The position numbers and the translations under genes are program-made. This document shows, in pieces, positions 61,711 to 64,000 of a stretch of 64,000 nt of DNA (positions are counted from its first letter, which is position 1; the number at the start of each line of letters is the position of its first letter). The stretch covers positions 62,001-126,000 of the forward strand of contig NZ_JALKAP010000010.1 in assembly GCF_023016045.1 (NCBI RefSeq). The letters run 5' to 3'. Below the pieces are notes generated by a model that was given only the letters and a program-made list of their open reading frames with translations, had not been told where the DNA came from and ran no database searches. This DNA is from Marinobacter sp. S6332 (GTDB lineage: Bacteria; Pseudomonadota; Gammaproteobacteria; Pseudomonadales; Oleiphilaceae).

Positions 61711-62580
61711 CCCAAGACGATTCGCCAATAGAGCCAACTGGCACCGACCAATGTCTGGCTCGGCTAGTAAATCCTGCAAGGGCTTACCCATTTCTAGGGC
61801 TTCAATAACAGACGCAAAGGACTGCTCCAGCCCACAAGCCGCAGCTTGAGCACTCAGCGATTGAATATCCAAACCTGCAAGCGGGACGCTTGTCTGCTCT
61901 AGCCAAGCATTGCTGAGCCGCTGTAAAAAGCGATCAAGGTCATCCTGCTCGTCGGTGTTTTCAACAACGGCGGAACCGACCATGTGTATGCCCGCAAGAT
62001 AGTAACCTTGCTCGGCCTTACTGATCAGGTTTAAAAAAACCGGACACTGCTGGGCAAGCCGTTCGGCCCAGATAAGCAGGCGTTTCGGGTCACCGGACAC
62101 CAACTCAAACTCGACTTCGTGTAGCGGCTTTTCCCGACCACCGCCTGCGATAACACCCTCATCCAAAGCGCATTCAATCACGGCATCGCCATCGTCCAGC
62201 ATGATCACTTGGCGGGTAAAGTTGGTTTCAAAAATAGGCGCCAACCGAGCTAAGTTCACCCTGCCTCCCAATGATGTATCCGCCAGCAACCCCAAGGATA
62301 AATTCGGCCCCGAGACTGGCCAATCCCGTTCTTCGCGGCGGTGAGCACCATTGACGAACTCACCACGTGTTTTAAGGGTTTGTATATACTGGTTGCCACC
62401 CTGACGCACACGCAAGGCGGCTTTTTGGCGATTAAGCTCCGCATCTGGCGTGTCATAGTAGCAGTTCACCAGTGACTTCTTACTCCCGTTTTCGGCCTCT
62501 GGCTGAGCCTGCAACCAACTGAATGCCTTCATTAGATTGTCAGGCGCAAGACTCAGTTTTATCTCTAGCTCTTCAGCCAT
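61699..62580 (-). CDS. CYTH-domain protein, inorganic triphosphatase-like
   Basis: 293 residues from ATG at 62580, with AAAGGTG eight bases upstream; the frame before it is open but without a site. CYTH domain (about 1-200) with the ELEIKL (ExExK) motif, YYDTPDAEL, LRVRQGG, TLKTRG, ECALDEG and EVEFELVSG. It resembles the N-terminal half of E. coli YgiF, an inorganic triphosphatase. The CHAD helical domain that makes up the second half of YgiF is missing; only about 80 other residues follow. The substrate is inferred from the family. Confidence 0.85.
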   Translation of the reverse strand: MAEELEIKLSLAPDNLMKAFSWLQAQPEAENGSKKSLVNCYYDTPDAELNRQKAALRVRQGGNQYIQTLKTRGEFVNGAHRREERDWPVSGPNLSLGLLADTSLGGRVNLARLAPIFETNFTRQVIMLDDGDAVIECALDEGVIAGGGREKPLHEVEFELVSGDPKRLLIWAERLAQQCPVFLNLISKAEQGYYLAGIHMVGSAVVENTDEQDDLDRFLQRLSNAWLEQTSVPLAGLDIQSLSAQAAACGLEQSFASVIEALEMGKPLQDLLAEPDIGRCQLALLANRLGSGA

Positions 62581-62617
62581 ATTTATTACACCTTTAAATT
62601 CCACGAACCAAAAACGC

Positions 62618-62649
62618 AAAAACCGGTGACCCTAGGATCACCGGTTTTT
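62618..62649. terminator. Intrinsic terminator after the porin gene
   Basis: AAAAACCGGTGA (62618-62629) pairs with TCACCGGTTTTT (62638-62649), with an eight-base loop. The T-run works for the minus-strand porin transcript. It also lies just upstream of the CYTH-domain gene and so insulates it. Confidence 0.92.
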
Positions 62650-62682
62650 AGTACTAAACTAACTGATTAGCTGGTTGGCTGA

Positions 62683-63639
62683 TCAGAAATAGTAGGTACC
62701 ACCGACAGCCAAAGCAGAACGCTCGCTTTCGTTTGCAACGCCATAGGCGCCATCGTCACCGTTACCCAAATAACCTTCTACGTACACGTACATATGATCA
62801 GACAGGTTGTGCAGAGCTTGAACAGTAATGTTGTCGCGACTTAGGTCGGAACCGTCAATTTCTTCAATTTCGTAAGAGAAAGCGAACTGGTTTGCACCCA
62901 AAGCGTAAACAGCGTGAACACCGTAGTTATCACGTGCGTCTTTGCGAGTCTGGTATTGACCGGTCAAGCTCAAGCTGCCCATGTTGTATGTGGCACGTAC
63001 GCCGTAAGTGTTTTCATTGCTGCCATCACCCTCGTTCGAGTCCATTGCAACAGCAAGCTCCAACGCATCAAGTGAGTAGGTAGCGGCTAGCTGGTACGGG
63101 TAGGACTTTTTGGTCGTCTGGGAGTCAAGATCGCCATTTACCTGAACGGCCGCACCAACAACCAGCCCGCCAAAGGAAGGCGATGCATATTGAATGAGAT
63201 CGCCTTCACCTGTGGTGTAACCACCGCCAAAGTTGTAAGCGGCAAACTCGTAAAAGTTCGAAATCTTGTCAATCGAGCGCTCATAAGTAGAGTCATCGGA
63301 ACCTACCCAAATCTGACCGAAGCTGTCTCCTTTTACACCGATGTAAGCTTCATCCAGACGAGCCTGACCGCGACCGTACGACTTGTCATCAGCATTAAAG
63401 CCGTCTAATTCCAGCTTGAAGAAGCCAGTGATACCCGGAGCGATTTCGTGGTCATGCAATACGCCTAGCGTAGAACCATTATCTGCGTGCTCGAGACCGT
63501 TAGCACCACCAGCAACATCAGCGTGATATGCAACATACTGAATATTGCCGTAAACCTTCGGCATATTGCTTTCTTGCGCCAGTGCAGTGCCGGAAATAGT
63601 GGCTGCCGCGATAGCAGATGCGATAAGCGTTTTTTTCAT
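62683..63639 (-). CDS. Outer-membrane general porin
   Basis: 318 residues from ATG at 63639, with AAAGGA eight bases upstream; the longer frame has no site. Signal peptide about 1-22 (MKKTLIASAIAAATISGTALA). The mature part is a 16-strand type beta-barrel by pattern: KVYGNIQYVAYHAD, FFKLELDGF, QARLDEAYIGVKGDSFGQIWVG, and the C-terminal ALAVGGTYYF ending in Phe, the signal for BAM assembly. Acidic loops (Asp/Asn/Gly-rich) suggest little anion preference. A candidate operator lies about 105 bases upstream. Confidence 0.92.
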   Translation of the reverse strand: MKKTLIASAIAAATISGTALAQESNMPKVYGNIQYVAYHADVAGGANGLEHADNGSTLGVLHDHEIAPGITGFFKLELDGFNADDKSYGRGQARLDEAYIGVKGDSFGQIWVGSDDSTYERSIDKISNFYEFAAYNFGGGYTTGEGDLIQYASPSFGGLVVGAAVQVNGDLDSQTTKKSYPYQLAATYSLDALELAVAMDSNEGDGSNENTYGVRATYNMGSLSLTGQYQTRKDARDNYGVHAVYALGANQFAFSYEIEEIDGSDLSRDNITVQALHNLSDHMYVYVEGYLGNGDDGAYGVANESERSALAVGGTYYF

Positions 63640-63743
63640 CTTGTATGTCCTTTTGCGAGTTATTTCAGGTTTTAACAACGGGTTAATCCCGATTTTGTAA
63701 GGTGCCCCAGAAAACCGGATGGCTCCTATTTTACGATCGCCAC

Positions 63744-63761
63744 ATGTCAAATACATGACAT
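63744..63761. promoter_or_regulatory. Candidate operator upstream of the porin gene
   Basis: ATGTCA (63744-63749) and TGACAT (63756-63761) form a perfect six-base inverted repeat with a six-base spacer. The minus strand has TTGACA, a good -35 sequence, within this repeat, but no well-spaced -10 is clear. The region 63762-63933 is AT-rich with no other feature seen. Confidence 0.45.
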
Positions 63762-63933
63762 AACAGCAACTTTTCCTATAACAAAGATTCGCGGTTAGGC
63801 GTCTCTTTATAGTTCAGTCACTTACAGAGCCCTCTTAAAGCACTGCATGATGGCTTATCAATAATACAAATAAGCCAATTTTGCAAATATTTAATGTCTC
63901 TCTTCGCCCAATGCCAACATATCTACGGCATGC

Positions 63934-64000
63934 TTAGCGCGTTGAAAGCATGAAAGTTACCGGCCCATCGTTTACTAAGCTCACCTTCATGTCCGCGCCG
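63934..64000 (-). CDS. dtd: D-aminoacyl-tRNA deacylase, C-terminal end only
   Basis: The window edge cuts this gene; only its last 22 codons lie in it. They read GADMKVSLVNDGPVTFMLST then Arg and stop. The NDGPVT motif and the preceding FGADM-like context are the hallmark of Dtd, which frees D-amino acids from tRNA. The match to the known C-terminus is strong although short. Confidence 0.9.
   Translation of the reverse strand, partial: GADMKVSLVNDGPVTFMLSTR

Overview
The window is a chromosomal segment of a marine gammaproteobacterium, most like Marinobacter or a close relative. This rests on gene order and protein type, not on a database search. Long blocks follow an order I know from Pseudomonas aeruginosa: gltB-damX-aroB-aroK-pilQPONM / mrcA, then maeB, rpmE, priA, argS, ftsN, hslV, hslU. 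The nudF-yqiB-cpdA group next to tolC is also known from Escherichia coli. Both window edges cut genes: gltB on the left and dtd on the right. Coding density is high. I saw no rRNA, tRNA, CRISPR array, insertion sequence or prophage gene.

Layout. 1-8.8 kb, minus strand: type IV pilus assembly operon pilMNOPQ, shikimate genes aroK and aroB, a DamX-like ATPase/SPOR protein with a very long perfect Glu-Pro repeat, and the start of gltB with an NtrC-like site in its leader. 9-22.5 kb: penicillin-binding protein 1A, malic enzyme, L31, PriA, a large Ig-like lipoprotein, ArgRS, FtsN, HslVU. 22.5-29.5 kb: patatin-like protein with an altered nucleophile motif, ptsP-rppH, a HAD phosphatase, RlmI-type methyltransferase, gcvH. 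29.5-39 kb: metR/metE pair, cpdA-yqiB-nudF, thiC behind a TPP riboswitch, tolC.

39-55 kb is a lipopolysaccharide core / lipid A locus. It holds waaA (Kdo transferase), two LpxL-type acyltransferases, two ELM1-family proteins, two GT4 glycosyltransferases, manC (GDP-mannose), several GT2-like or unassigned transferases including a divergent paralogous pair, an O-antigen ligase-like protein and Kdo kinase. Genes change strand repeatedly, and no heptosyltransferase is recognisable here. 55-64 kb: ilvE, glnE, a potassium channel, MgtE, a CYTH-domain protein, a porin and the end of dtd.

The most unusual non-coding signal is a family of three interspersed elements (20354-20462, 28880-29064, 35145-35337). 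They share a conserved core closed by 25-28 bp inverted arms. The two long copies carry three further hairpins whose paired bases differ between copies yet stay complementary, while loop and core sequences are conserved. All three lie just 3' of a gene and in the same orientation relative to its transcription. This looks like a structured, selected or mobile element (REP/REPIN-like or a 3'-UTR structure) and is my main candidate for something poorly described.
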